Shown: piece after piece, positions 1 to 8,952 of the stretch | How positions within the stretch are numbered: the stretch's first letter is position 1 | Layout of the letters: every line of letters starts with the position of its first letter | DNA from: JALOOE01 sp964423545 | GTDB taxonomy: Bacteria > Chloroflexota > Anaerolineae > CG2-30-64-16 | Direction: 5' to 3' | NCBI GenBank assembly: GCA_964423545.1 | Contig: CAYRFV010000083.1 | Span: 1 to 20,102 of the forward strand | Length of the DNA: 20,102 nt | Translations under genes and position numbers: made by a program | Notes under the pieces: model-generated | The model's input: only the letters and a program-made list of their open reading frames with translations | Databases searched by the model: none | Told to the model about the DNA's origin: nothing

Positions 1-1178
1 CCGAATCTTGAAAGCATCAGGAGGTTCAGTACGACATTGATCACAATGGCAAGCGCCGCTCCGAACACCTGGATGTTCTGGCGATGCCCGGCGATCAACA
101 CGATGCCGTATCCTCCCGCCGTGAATCTCACCAGGAGCACCAGGCTCAAGGCCCCGAACAGGACCGACGCCGGCCCCATCTGGGCGCCATAGACCAACCT
201 GACGAGCAGTGGCGCGGTGAGCAGAAAGAACGCGGTCAGCACGCCACCGATGAGCATGAGCGTCTCGATCAGGAGGCGCGAGTTCCGCAACTCTCTATCC
301 GCCTCCTCTTTGCTGACGATCTCGCGTGCGATTCGCGGATAGAACACGCTCATGATGGTGATCGGAATCAGCATGGTTGCGATAATCAACCGCATGCCCG
401 CCTGGTAGTAGGCGACCTGGGATGCGCTGAGGATCTCTGCCATCAGCAGCGTGTCGATCTGGAAGTAGAGGGTGCCCAGGATTGCCTGCACAGCGAACGG
501 CAACGCCTGGGCGGTTGCCGAGCGCGCCTGAGCGAAGCGAGCGCGCAGTCCCCGCGCCGGATCCTTCCGCCACCGCACCCTGGTCGCATAACTCAGGGTT
601 GCGACCAACAGGGCAAGAAGACGACTCACCAACACGATGAAGCCGACCCGGACGACGGACAGACCGAGCAGCCCGGTTACGAGCAGCAGTAGACCCAGCA
701 GCGAGAACGACTGGATCGCATTGGTCAACGCCTCGGGGACGAAATACTCTTCCGCCTTCTGTGTGGCATTGAGAAAGGCGCTGAAGGTTCCCAAGATCCC
801 GGCGGCTCCAATGAGCCAAAAGACCGCCGGTGACGTGACGGCACTGCTGGCGCGGATGTAGCACAGCAGAGCGACAACGGCGACACACGACAGAAGCGTC
901 TTGACAGCAAGGATGCTGTCGACGAGCTGCCTCGGATGCTCCGCACCTTGAGCGATCTCCCGCACGACAAAGGGATCGAAGCCGTACCCAGGAATCAGCG
1001 CAATCGTTGCAGAAACCGTCATGGCGAGTGCGATGACGCCGAATTCCTCCACCGTGAGCACGCGGCTGATCACCACGAACACCACCGTGCCGTTCACGAA
1101 CGTCATCGCGCCGGTGAACAGCGAAAGCAGCATGTTGCGGGAAAGCGAGTTGGGCTTCCCGATCACGGCTCTCAGCAT
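1..1178 (-). CDS. Wzx-type polysaccharide flippase, C-terminus cut by window edge
   Basis: I read one continuous frame from the ATG at 1178 to the left edge (about 392 residues) with no stop. The protein is strongly hydrophobic, with repeated membrane segments separated by short basic loops, as in the MATE/MVF-like oligosaccharide flippases (Wzx/RfbX) that move undecaprenyl-linked glycan units across the inner membrane. Family-like stretches are the N-terminal SRNMLLSLFTGAMTF, the early loop VLTVEEFGVIALAM, and the central LYFQIDTLLMAEI followed by QVAYYQAGMRL. The start is the first ATG of the frame, 53 bp downstream of the preceding gene's stop; no strong ribosome site is visible. It is the last visible gene of the glycan locus that begins at 8804. 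Family assignment is firm; the transported glycan is unknown. Confidence 0.85.
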   Translation of the reverse strand, partial: MLRAVIGKPNSLSRNMLLSLFTGAMTFVNGTVVFVVISRVLTVEEFGVIALAMTVSATIALIPGYGFDPFVVREIAQGAEHPRQLVDSILAVKTLLSCVAVVALLCYIRASSAVTSPAVFWLIGAAGILGTFSAFLNATQKAEEYFVPEALTNAIQSFSLLGLLLLVTGLLGLSVVRVGFIVLVSRLLALLVATLSYATRVRWRKDPARGLRARFAQARSATAQALPFAVQAILGTLYFQIDTLLMAEILSASQVAYYQAGMRLIIATMLIPITIMSVFYPRIAREIVSKEEADRELRNSRLLIETLMLIGGVLTAFFLLTAPLLVRLVYGAQMGPASVLFGALSLVLLVRFTAGGYGIVLIAGHRQNIQVFGAALAIVINVVLNLLMLSRF

Positions 1179-1231
1179 CTGCCTGGTGGGTAGGCCCGGA
1201 GATCGAAGGCTTCGCACGTCCAAAGCACAAC

Positions 1232-2446
1232 CTACTTGACCAGCAAGAGTCTACGACTCATGCCGAGCACACCCAAGGCGAAACGCTTGGCGCCCGCCTG
1301 GCGGGCATTCTCGGCCAGGTGGAAGCCGGAGAACCGGGGCGTGGGTTTTCCGAGCAGCCGCATCGCCAGCAGTCGGGGCGCAACACCCTGCCGGCGGGCC
1401 TTCTGGAATGGCTGGACCTCGCCCAGCGTACTCAGGTCGAAGTCGGCGCCCTCGAGGAATCCGGCCTGCTGCGCTCCTTGCAGCAGGGCCGCCCCTCTTG
1501 GAGTGCGTGCGAGGATCAGGCTGAAGCCCGGTTTCTCGTCAAAGTCGGGATAGCCGTCAATCGTCTTCCATGCATCGCCGCACACGATGTCAGCGAACTC
1601 ACCGATCCCATCCGGACAGATCTTACATCGGAACTGCAAGTGCTTGGAGAGGATCTGCCCCCATGAATCGGAATAGCTGAGCGAGTGCTCCTGGCCGTTT
1701 GCGTCGGTGGCGGTTGCCCGGCCCGGCCAACCGCAGCCGCGATAGCGAAAGCGGGTGGTCTCTTCCCGGCGCACTCCGAGCCGAGCGAGCAGATCGAGGG
1801 TGGCCGACTGGCTGGGAACGCCGGCGCAGAAAAAGGAGATGGTGGCAACCACCCTGTCCGCAACCTGGGGATAGACCTTGAGCAACGCCCGCAGGGCCGC
1901 CACATCGCAAGGCTTGCCCACGAACACCATCCGCTCGCCGCTATCTCGCAGCGAATCGAGCACTCCGACCAGTGGCGCGGTTGGCAGGTACAAGGAGCCC
2001 GCACAGTTGAGCACGTCCTCCCGATTGCGGCTATGCTGTACATACGCGCCCAGCGCGTCGGGCTGCCCCAACCGCATCTGGCTGACATAGTCCGCCTGAG
2101 ACGATTCCAACAGATAGGTAAGGATGGCGCTCAAGGCGCCCCCGGAGGATCCTCTCCAGCGAATCTCGCCATCCGTGGCGAAGCCTCGCAGCGCCACCAA
2201 CACCTTGCCCCACAGCATCTCCAGTTCGGTGGCCCCCTCCGTCGCATCGGACTCCAGAACAGCCCCGGGACAGATTCGGCTCACCTCGGCCCACGGCACA
2301 GCGGCGGCGTCCTTGATGACAGGACGCAGGAACCCCCTGGGATCCAGCTGCATCTGCACTGCATCGCGACCGCAGATCGACTCACAGGCCCCACAGCCTG
2401 CGCAGAGATCAGACGAGACCACCTCATTCAACGATCGGATCGTCAT
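1232..2446 (-). CDS. Coenzyme F420 hydrogenase/dehydrogenase beta-subunit family Fe-S protein
   Basis: A 404-residue protein with an N-terminal ferredoxin-like cysteine cluster (C15, C18, C21, C25, with a CP at 59-60) and a later CKICPDG motif at 274-280 followed by FADIVCGDAW, the signature of the F420 hydrogenase/dehydrogenase beta family (FrhB-like N- and C-terminal domains). Members carry an Fe-S cluster and usually a flavin. Proteins of this kind recur in exopolysaccharide loci beside pyruvyl transferases, but their role there is not settled, so no reaction is claimed. The ATG at 2446 is chosen because AGAGG precedes it at close spacing; a TTG 15 bases upstream is less likely. The start overlaps the acyltransferase stop by 23 bases, so translation is probably coupled. 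Confidence 0.85.
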   Translation of the reverse strand: MTIRSLNEVVSSDLCAGCGACESICGRDAVQMQLDPRGFLRPVIKDAAAVPWAEVSRICPGAVLESDATEGATELEMLWGKVLVALRGFATDGEIRWRGSSGGALSAILTYLLESSQADYVSQMRLGQPDALGAYVQHSRNREDVLNCAGSLYLPTAPLVGVLDSLRDSGERMVFVGKPCDVAALRALLKVYPQVADRVVATISFFCAGVPSQSATLDLLARLGVRREETTRFRYRGCGWPGRATATDANGQEHSLSYSDSWGQILSKHLQFRCKICPDGIGEFADIVCGDAWKTIDGYPDFDEKPGFSLILARTPRGAALLQGAQQAGFLEGADFDLSTLGEVQPFQKARRQGVAPRLLAMRLLGKPTPRFSGFHLAENARQAGAKRFALGVLGMSRRLLLVK

Positions 2447-3107
2447 GGCTTCCTCTCGCAAGCGCAGACAGGTCGAGCAGATGTGCGCCGCTCAACGGCC
2501 GTGTGAAGGCGCCCAGGTGCCGGGTGAGCTCCTCGATGCTCCGGTTCCACCAGGCCGCCCGCTCGAGCGCTTCGATCAGATCAGGTTGAAAGCGGTGCTT
2601 GATGAGCCGGGCCGGATTGCCCGCCATCACAGCATAGGGCGGCACATCGGTCGTGACGACCGAGCCGGCGGCAATCACCGCACCGTTGCCGATCTGCGTC
2701 ACGCGCGGCAGCACGATCGCGTTGAGACCGATCCAGACGTCGTGCCCGATCGTCAGCTGTGTCGACGAGATCATGTCGGAAGCGACAAACCCCAGGGCCG
2801 GATTATAGAAATACGGATGCATTGAGATGTGGTCGAGCGGGTGATTCCTGGAGAAAACCCAGAAGTCGGCAAAGGACCCATAGCGACCGATCCGCGTTCC
2901 GGGTGCGATGCGCCCCACCTTGAAGCATCCCCCATAGGAGTACAATCCGATCGTGACGCGATGATAATCGGTGAATATCCGGCGCAGGGTGGTCGAGCGG
3001 AACTCCCCTCCATCGAAGCGGCGCACCAGCAAACGAATCGCCCGCCGCACCCCTGCGAGGTCAGCGGCATAGGCCCGATAAAGGAAATCGGCAAGCGGTC
3101 GTATCAT
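2424..3107 (-). CDS. Hexapeptide-repeat acyltransferase (CatB/NeuD-like left-handed beta-helix)
   Basis: A 227-residue protein. After an alpha-helical N-terminus (about 1-45) comes a left-handed beta-helix built of hexapeptide turns, seen as IGRYGSFADF (73-82) and the run from LTIGHDVWIG through IGNGAVIAAGSVV to VMAGNPARLIKHRF (118-173). The segment NHPLDHISMHPYFY (88-101) carries the histidine (H89) typical of xenobiotic/saccharide O-acyltransferases using acetyl-CoA or another acyl-CoA. In this locus it most likely acylates a sugar of the surface glycan or its precursor. The ATG at 3107 is preferred over longer in-frame starts because the extension would run into the upstream pyruvyl transferase gene and has no family-like sequence; the gap to that gene is then 61 bp. 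Donor and acceptor are not predictable. Confidence 0.85.
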   Translation of the reverse strand: MIRPLADFLYRAYAADLAGVRRAIRLLVRRFDGGEFRSTTLRRIFTDYHRVTIGLYSYGGCFKVGRIAPGTRIGRYGSFADFWVFSRNHPLDHISMHPYFYNPALGFVASDMISSTQLTIGHDVWIGLNAIVLPRVTQIGNGAVIAAGSVVTTDVPPYAVMAGNPARLIKHRFQPDLIEALERAAWWNRSIEELTRHLGAFTRPLSGAHLLDLSALARGSHDDPIVE

Positions 3108-3168
3108 CGCGCAATCCCGTTGTGCTGCGTGGTGTGAGGCCGGTCGGCCTCGGGTCAGCGAGGCGCCA

Positions 3169-4389
3169 TCACAAATACTCGACCGCGGCCATCGCGCGGG
3201 CACGCGCCTGGTTCGTGGCGGCGATCAACTTCAGTCGAACCTGCTCGCTGTCGCCGTAGATCTGTTCGACCCTGGCAAGCATCTCCTCCTGCCCCATTTG
3301 TGCGGGATTGCATACGAGTTCTTTCAACCCGAGTTGTCCAAAGACGCCCTGGAATTTGTGACTGTACGACACGGGCACGGTCGGGACACCCGATGCAGCG
3401 GCTGCGATGCACGAGTGCATGCGCGCTCCCAGGAAGAAAGCAGACTGGCCGATCACATGCTTGATCTGGGGCGCCCACAACGTTTCCCGCACGATCCGCA
3501 CCCTGCTCTGCACTTCCGGCGGCAGCAAGTCATACAGGCTTTCGCAGGCCGCAATGTCATCGGTGCGGTCTCCGGGAGCATAGACGTGGGGGATCAAGAC
3601 CACTGGACGCCCAAAGTCCCGCACAAACTTCACGACCACTTCCCTGGTGAACGAACGATAGGTTGCACTGCTCCAACCGTATTTCGGGTTATCATCGGCG
3701 TGGTATAGCAGACCGCTGACGTTGACACCGACAAAACCCATCCCCAGGTCCATCTTGAACGTCTCGGCTGGCGGCTGCGGCGCCATCAGGAAAGCCATAT
3801 CAGAGAGTTCTATGAGCTTCTCGGCTGGAACATAGGCCTGCATCGCCTCCGTGCTGGCGTGTTCGCGGGTGAAAACAAAACGAGCGCGCGAAAACAGCCA
3901 GCGCGCCACAGCACGGCCCATGGCCGTGCTGAAGGGGCCGTAGGTCTGGGGGAAAAAGACGATGCGCTTGCCGAGGCTGATCGCCACCAGGCGCGGCAGC
4001 GACTGGTAGACCAGCCGCACCACCCCATACATGTCAGTGAAGCTGTCGCCCTCGCTCAGATCAATCACATGATCCGCAGCAGCGACGTGTTGTAAAAACT
4101 GAGCGCCCCTTGATGTCTCCCCGGAAGCACTCCGGCGCCCGCGTTGCAGCAGAGCTGACAGAATCAGAGGCAGCATGTGACGCCCCCTCAAGCCCATTTC
4201 CTGAACTCGAACAAGGGCGGCGTCACCGACGCATACATCGTGGCGACAGTCTCGTCTGCCAGCGATCACGACATCCAGCCCGTCCCGGAAACGCTGATGC
4301 AGCGCCGTGAGGGCGCCAATCGTGAGGGCGTTGACGCCCTGGTTGGGGCTTGATAGAGAAGCATTCAGCAGGAGCACATGGACCGTCAT
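3169..4389 (-). CDS. Polysaccharide pyruvyl transferase family protein
   Basis: A 406-residue protein beginning MTVHVLLLNASLSSPNQG, a typical start for the polysaccharide pyruvyl transferase family (CsaB/WcaK-like, PS_pyruv_trans), which moves pyruvate from phosphoenolpyruvate to a sugar as a ketal. Other family features are the DLSEGDSFTDMYG segment in the N-terminal half, VFFPQTYGPF, and the C-terminal GARMHS motif at 321-326 followed by GVPTVPVSYSHKFQGVF. The reading frame stays open 35 codons upstream, but that extension is unlike the family, so the ATG at 4389 is chosen; the ribosome site is weak. The 199 bp between it and the epimerase stop hold a GGGGG/CCCCC hairpin without a T-run and no recognisable gene. 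Pyruvylation of an exported glycan is the likely role. Confidence 0.87.
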   Translation of the reverse strand: MTVHVLLLNASLSSPNQGVNALTIGALTALHQRFRDGLDVVIAGRRDCRHDVCVGDAALVRVQEMGLRGRHMLPLILSALLQRGRRSASGETSRGAQFLQHVAAADHVIDLSEGDSFTDMYGVVRLVYQSLPRLVAISLGKRIVFFPQTYGPFSTAMGRAVARWLFSRARFVFTREHASTEAMQAYVPAEKLIELSDMAFLMAPQPPAETFKMDLGMGFVGVNVSGLLYHADDNPKYGWSSATYRSFTREVVVKFVRDFGRPVVLIPHVYAPGDRTDDIAACESLYDLLPPEVQSRVRIVRETLWAPQIKHVIGQSAFFLGARMHSCIAAAASGVPTVPVSYSHKFQGVFGQLGLKELVCNPAQMGQEEMLARVEQIYGDSEQVRLKLIAATNQARARAMAAVEYL

Positions 4390-4588
4390 GGGTGACCGCC
4401 ATCTCCATTCTTCGCCAGCAACGGCCGGCGCCATCCCCGGCCACAGGCGCGCATCATCCTGACGCGGGCAAAGCTCCGCCGCCTGCCTCGCCAATCCAGG
4501 CAGTCAACGGAGCAGCCTATTCGCCCGGGGCAGAGCGATCCGCTGCAACGCACCCGGGGGGGTCGAACAGCCCCCAACCGAACCGCAA

Positions 4589-5551
4589 CTACTTCCGGCG
4601 TGCCGCCTCCACCTGAGCCGCGATCCACGGATAGGTGCGCTTGATCCCTTCGACCAGCGGGAAATGCGCCCGCCAGCCCGTTGAGTAGATGCGCGCATTG
4701 CTGAAGTTGCGCGACTGCACGCCCACCGGCCCCTTGACCCATTCGATGCTGAAATGTTTGCCGGAGATGGCCGCTACGGTGTCGACCAATTCCCTGACAG
4801 TGACATATTCCGGGTTGCCGATGTTTGCCGGGCCTTCGAGGTCCGATTGCATCAGTCGATAGATGCCGTCCACCATGTCGTCAACATAAGTGTACGAGCG
4901 TACTGCCGTGCCATCGCCCCACACCGGGATGACCCCGCCCTCCTCCACCTCGGCCACCTTGCGGCAGATCGCGGCCGGGGCCTTCTCGCGGCCGCCCGTC
5001 CATGTGCCATAGGGACCGTAGCAGTTCTGAAAGCGGGCGATGCGCACGATCATCGGATAGCGTCTGCTGTAGGCCTGGGCCATGCGCTCCGAATAGAGTT
5101 TTTCCCACCCGTATTCATTGTCAGGATGCGCCGGCACTGCCTGAGCTTCCGTCATTTCAGGGTCGCCCGGCTTCATGTCCGGATAGACGCACACCGAAGA
5201 CGAATAGAAGTAACGCGGCACCCCCATCTCGGCAGCGTGATGGGTCATGTGCACATTGATCAGGATGCTATTGTGCATGATCTCGCACTCGGCCGAGTGG
5301 ATGAACCCCATGCCGCCCATGTCGGCGGCCAACTGATACACCTCATCGAAGACGCCGCTGCCCAGCGTCAACGCTTGCCGGCACTTGTCCGGTTCACGCA
5401 GGTCCAGCAGTAGAAATTCATCGGCTGCTGTCGCGCGATACTCGTGGGCCTTGATGTCCACGCCGCGCACCCAATAGCCTTCGCGCTTGAGCCTTTCCAC
5501 CAGATGTCCAGCGATGAATCCGCCAGCGCCACAAACGAGTGCTGTCTTCAT
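4589..5551 (-). CDS. GDP-mannose 3,5-epimerase-like SDR enzyme
   Basis: A 320-residue extended short-chain dehydrogenase. The Rossmann motif GAGGFIAGH is at 8-16. AADMGGMGFI (75-84), SSSVCVYPD (117-125), NEYGWEK (145-151) and GGREKAPAAICRK (186-198) closely follow plant GDP-mannose 3,5-epimerase (GME). Both GME acid/base residues appear conserved as C121 and K190, with the SDR tyrosine and lysine at Y147 and K151. GME converts GDP-D-mannose to GDP-L-galactose (and GDP-L-gulose) in the cytoplasm. The ATG at 5551 follows AGGACAGGATTC, which decides it over a start seven codons upstream. It lies 97 bp downstream of the fucokinase/pyrophosphorylase gene in the glycan locus. A related GDP- or dTDP-sugar epimerase is possible, but the Cys/Lys pair favours GME chemistry. 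Confidence 0.88.
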   Translation of the reverse strand: MKTALVCGAGGFIAGHLVERLKREGYWVRGVDIKAHEYRATAADEFLLLDLREPDKCRQALTLGSGVFDEVYQLAADMGGMGFIHSAECEIMHNSILINVHMTHHAAEMGVPRYFYSSSVCVYPDMKPGDPEMTEAQAVPAHPDNEYGWEKLYSERMAQAYSRRYPMIVRIARFQNCYGPYGTWTGGREKAPAAICRKVAEVEEGGVIPVWGDGTAVRSYTYVDDMVDGIYRLMQSDLEGPANIGNPEYVTVRELVDTVAAISGKHFSIEWVKGPVGVQSRNFSNARIYSTGWRAHFPLVEGIKRTYPWIAAQVEAARRK

Positions 5552-5648
5552 GAATCCTGTCCTTTGATGCATTGATGAGTCGCCCGACTGATCGGCGACG
5601 ACGGCTGAACCGCCCGCCCTGTCGGGCGAAAACGCTCAGAGCCTCGAT

Positions 5649-8600
5649 CTAGGCCGAGCGATCGGTCGCCGGTTCGGCTCCGCGTGCCACCGTATCGACC
5701 TCGAGCCCTTCATCCGGTATCGCGCAGGGCCAGACCGCCACCGGCGTCCCCGGATAACGCACGGTAAGGCTCGCCGCCAGGTCGCGAGCGGATTGCTCGT
5801 CGCGAGCGATCACCATCGCATACCCGCCGCCGCCAGCGCCTGCCAACTTGCCGCCGCAGATGAATGGCGCCATGGCTGCAAACAGGTCGTCGATGAAAGG
5901 ATTGGTGCAGCCCGGATCCATCCGCTTGTTGAGGCCCCAGTGCTCGCCGAGCAACCGGCCGAACTCCGCGACATCGTCGGCTGCGAGCGCCCGCTGCATC
6001 GCCAGGGCCAGACGGGACAACTCACCCTGGATCCATACCATCTCGCGATCGCGCGCCATCCAGCGACCCATCACATTTCGCAGCAGGTTCTTGGCAAGGC
6101 GTTGTTGTCCAGTATAGACGAGGAGAAGCCGTGCGGCAAGCTCGCTGGCCGTGTGAGGCGAGAGCACCAGCGGCGTCACCCGGATTACCTGCGGCAGGCC
6201 GGGCTCCGACGTCACCAGCTTGACGCCACCCGTCAGCCCGCCCACCTGGTCTTGCCAGCCGCCGCCGGTGGTCAGCATCTGTTCGAGGCACAACACCTCC
6301 TCGAACAACTGCGCCTCTGTCAGCTCGACGCCGGTCCAGCGCGCGAGGGCCGCCAGCACTGCGCCCGCCATGATCGATGAGGTGCCCAGGCCCGAGCCGC
6401 GCGGGATGAAGGTCTGTGTGCTGACGCGCAGGCCGCAGCCAAGGGTGCGAAAGAGATCGGCGAGCGGTCGGGCAGGGCTCTCGGTGGGGGGCACAATCCC
6501 ACGCAGGACGAGCGCCGCCTTGAGCAGTGCAAAGGGATCGGCCGGGTTGCCGTAGGCCAGCACTTCTCCGACCGTGGCTGGCGCAGCAGTGGCTTCGATG
6601 TCTCGGCTGTCCAACAGGAGGTCGGGTTCTCCCAGGCTCTCCGCCTCGGCCAGTATCGGATATCGTCCCCGCAGCATGATGGCGGCATTGAGCACCGTGC
6701 CGCCGCGCTCAATGCTGTAAGGGGGGGTATCGGTCCACCCACCGCCGAAATCGATGCGCGCAGCCGCGAGGATGCGATGCAAGGTGGGGCGCTCCGTCTT
6801 GGCGCGTCGTGCCTCCTGTCGCGCGAAGTGCTCGCGTGGAACTCGCAGTGTGTGGCGCTGGATCAGTTCAGCGAGCGTCGAGAACGCCCGGTCTTCCCAT
6901 GCAACGTCGTCGGTCGCAGCCGCCAGGGCTGCATAGCCGCGCAACTGCAAGATCGGATCGGCAGCGCCCAGCCACTGGCCGATGATTTCGGCCCGACGCG
7001 TCACAGCGCTGGGAATCCTGGTCAGCAGCGCTTTCACATCACTGGCCGGCTGTTCGGACTCAATGGCGCCATAGCAGCGCCGGCAGCTCACAACATCCTC
7101 GATGCCGGTCGTCTCACCCAGGATGCGCTCGCCGTCAGCCAGCCGGAAGCTCTCTGCCAATGAAAGCCGGGCTGCGGCCAGCCACTGGCTGCGCCAGCCC
7201 GGGGGTGCACGCAAGACGTCCATCAACGGCAGCGCAAGTTCCAGGCACTGTTCACGATCCGGTGCGACGGGATGCAGGCGCGCATTCCATAGCGTGCGCT
7301 CGGCCGGCTCCACGCCGGGCCACAAGGCAGCGACCAACTCCTTATCGCCGCCCAACCACTCGGCCCACGGCCGGTTCAGGATGGTGGCCCCTGGGTCGGC
7401 CACTGCCAGCTTGGGATCGTCGTGCAGGCCGAACAGTCGCGTGACGTGTCCGCCGGGAACCGGCAGCTGATGCAACACCGTGCCGGGGGCCAGGTGGAGT
7501 GACCGCGCCGTCTCGACATTGGCTACGATTGCGGCGCCCTCCAGCAAGAGCGGGCCCGCGAGACGGCTATCCACGATCAGCGGTCGATCAGGCGCGGTCC
7601 CTCGCGTGCGAGCGGAAGGCGAGCGATCGACTTCCGCGTTGATCAGCACGCAGCCATCGTCGGTTTCGTCCGGCTGATCCCACCCGCACATCCGCGCCAG
7701 ATCGGGATCCCCTGCCACCATGCGCCAGTACTCGTGCGAAGTGCCGAAGTGGGCGAAGGCCGCCGGCTGGAGATGCTCCACGCTGAACGGTGTGCTGCGC
7801 AGTCGCCTCCAGATGACTCGCCGCGCCGCCTGCACCTCCGGTGTCGCCGGCCCATCGCCGGTATTTGCCAGGTAGCTGTCGAAGGTGGTCGAGGCCGCCA
7901 GCGGGAGGAGCAGGTCACCGTACAGGTTAAGAGGGATGACTCTCAAGAAGTCGGGCTGACTGTCCACGAAGAGCCGCTCAACCTGCGAGCCCGGACCCTC
8001 TGGATCCTCATCGTGCAACTCCCGTGCCAGATCCACCAGCTTCCCGACCGTTGCGGCGTCCAGCCAGACCAGGCCGGTGTCGAGCTGCACCGTCCCGTCG
8101 GTTGCGATGGCAGCCGCCTCGGCGAGCGCGGGCAACGTGGGCTTGTGGAGATAGGCGCGCACAATACGCCTGCCATCACATGCATAGACGCCATGTTGAG
8201 CAGAGAGGTCGGCCGGCGCCGTCGCAGCAACACCGATCACGCCACCCCGTTGGAAGGCGCCGCGCAGTTGGAGATGGTCGAAGACCAACAACACATCGCC
8301 GGCCGCAATCAGGACGCCTGGCGGCGCACCCTCCGCCAGGCCGCTCAGGCCGATGAGGAATTCGTCGAAGATCGTGGACTTGCGGCCGTCCGGGAGCTCC
8401 CGCGGCACGCGGGCAAAAAGCTTGCCCGTGGCAGAACAATGCGGGAGACGTCTGGAGTCGCCACCGGAGTGGATGAGCAGGATGCGCGACGCGTCAGCGC
8501 GTTGAGCACTCATGTGCTCCAATGCGCTGACGCGCAGCAGAGCGTGCAGCGTCGCGCCACCGGAACCGATGCGCCGTCCGTCCGGATCGGGCAGGACGAG

Positions 8601-8804
8601 AAACTGAGTGCGCGACGGCAGCAGCCCAGCCTCGCGGCGCCAGTCCAATTGCCGGCGAACCATGCTCGCCTGGCGCTCATCGCTGGCAGTCAAAACACAA
8701 AGATCCCAGCCATGGCGCGCACCAGGACGCAGTGATGAGAGGTATTGCTGCCAATTGTTACGATGAGCCTGCTGCAAAAAGGCAGCTGCGCCGCCATCGA
8801 TCAT
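5649..8804 (-). CDS. fkp: Bifunctional L-fucokinase / GDP-L-fucose pyrophosphorylase
   Basis: A 1051-residue protein, similar in length to plant FKGP (about 1055) and Bacteroides Fkp (949). The N-terminal half is the fucose-1-phosphate guanylyltransferase: RIGSGGATL (78-86), HSGGDSRR (112-119) with TGK at 126-128, and the acidic AAGDVLLVFDH segment. The middle is a beta-helix-like linker. The C-terminal half is a GHMP sugar kinase with its three motifs: GGGWTDTPPY (687-696), PRGSGLGTSS (801-810) and GGKLAGAGGGG (984-994). The enzyme phosphorylates L-fucose at C1 and transfers GMP to give GDP-L-fucose, a cytoplasmic salvage route. The ATG at 8804 is the first in frame, behind a 140-nt leader and a consensus promoter. 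It heads the glycan operon. Substrate could instead be a close analogue such as L-galactose or D-arabinose. Confidence 0.93.
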   Translation of the reverse strand: MIDGGAAAFLQQAHRNNWQQYLSSLRPGARHGWDLCVLTASDERQASMVRRQLDWRREAGLLPSRTQFLVLPDPDGRRIGSGGATLHALLRVSALEHMSAQRADASRILLIHSGGDSRRLPHCSATGKLFARVPRELPDGRKSTIFDEFLIGLSGLAEGAPPGVLIAAGDVLLVFDHLQLRGAFQRGGVIGVAATAPADLSAQHGVYACDGRRIVRAYLHKPTLPALAEAAAIATDGTVQLDTGLVWLDAATVGKLVDLARELHDEDPEGPGSQVERLFVDSQPDFLRVIPLNLYGDLLLPLAASTTFDSYLANTGDGPATPEVQAARRVIWRRLRSTPFSVEHLQPAAFAHFGTSHEYWRMVAGDPDLARMCGWDQPDETDDGCVLINAEVDRSPSARTRGTAPDRPLIVDSRLAGPLLLEGAAIVANVETARSLHLAPGTVLHQLPVPGGHVTRLFGLHDDPKLAVADPGATILNRPWAEWLGGDKELVAALWPGVEPAERTLWNARLHPVAPDREQCLELALPLMDVLRAPPGWRSQWLAAARLSLAESFRLADGERILGETTGIEDVVSCRRCYGAIESEQPASDVKALLTRIPSAVTRRAEIIGQWLGAADPILQLRGYAALAAATDDVAWEDRAFSTLAELIQRHTLRVPREHFARQEARRAKTERPTLHRILAAARIDFGGGWTDTPPYSIERGGTVLNAAIMLRGRYPILAEAESLGEPDLLLDSRDIEATAAPATVGEVLAYGNPADPFALLKAALVLRGIVPPTESPARPLADLFRTLGCGLRVSTQTFIPRGSGLGTSSIMAGAVLAALARWTGVELTEAQLFEEVLCLEQMLTTGGGWQDQVGGLTGGVKLVTSEPGLPQVIRVTPLVLSPHTASELAARLLLVYTGQQRLAKNLLRNVMGRWMARDREMVWIQGELSRLALAMQRALAADDVAEFGRLLGEHWGLNKRMDPGCTNPFIDDLFAAMAPFICGGKLAGAGGGGYAMVIARDEQSARDLAASLTVRYPGTPVAVWPCAIPDEGLEVDTVARGAEPATDRSA

Positions 8805-8946
8805 CGCCGAGATTTCCAGACGAAGCCATCACACCGGCGAGCGGAGCCGGGGGCCGCTCTCGCCAGGAGTTGCGAAATTCATCACATAACCAAAACGCCA
8901 AGCCATGCCGTGCTTGCGCGCGATCAAGCTATAAATCCTGATAGCA
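8805..8946 (-). promoter_or_regulatory. Structured 5' leader of the glycan operon
   Basis: About 140 nt separate the predicted transcription start (near 8946) from the fkp ATG. Near its 3' end lies an imperfect hairpin at 8836-8864 (on the mRNA GGCGA, a 2-nt bulge, GCGG, a 9-nt loop, CCGC, TCGCC), just ahead of the weak ribosome site. A 25-codon open frame runs from an ATG at 8906 to a TGA at 8829; it has no clear ribosome site, so a leader peptide is only a possibility. No known riboswitch motif was recognised. Confidence 0.35.
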
Positions 8947-8952
8947 GGCGCC

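Noticed and set aside
295..1230. A 311-codon minus-strand open frame over the flippase
   Set aside because: Composition is Arg/His/Cys-rich with no family features; the adjacent frame encodes a continuous membrane protein of the flippase family.
4545..4590. GGGGG/CCCCC hairpin after the epimerase gene as a terminator
   Set aside because: No T-run follows on the minus strand, and the next gene of the locus continues in the same direction.
7734..8735. A 333-codon plus-strand open frame opposite fkp
   Set aside because: Antisense shadow of a well-supported GHMP/pyrophosphorylase gene; no motifs and biased composition typical of high-GC shadows.
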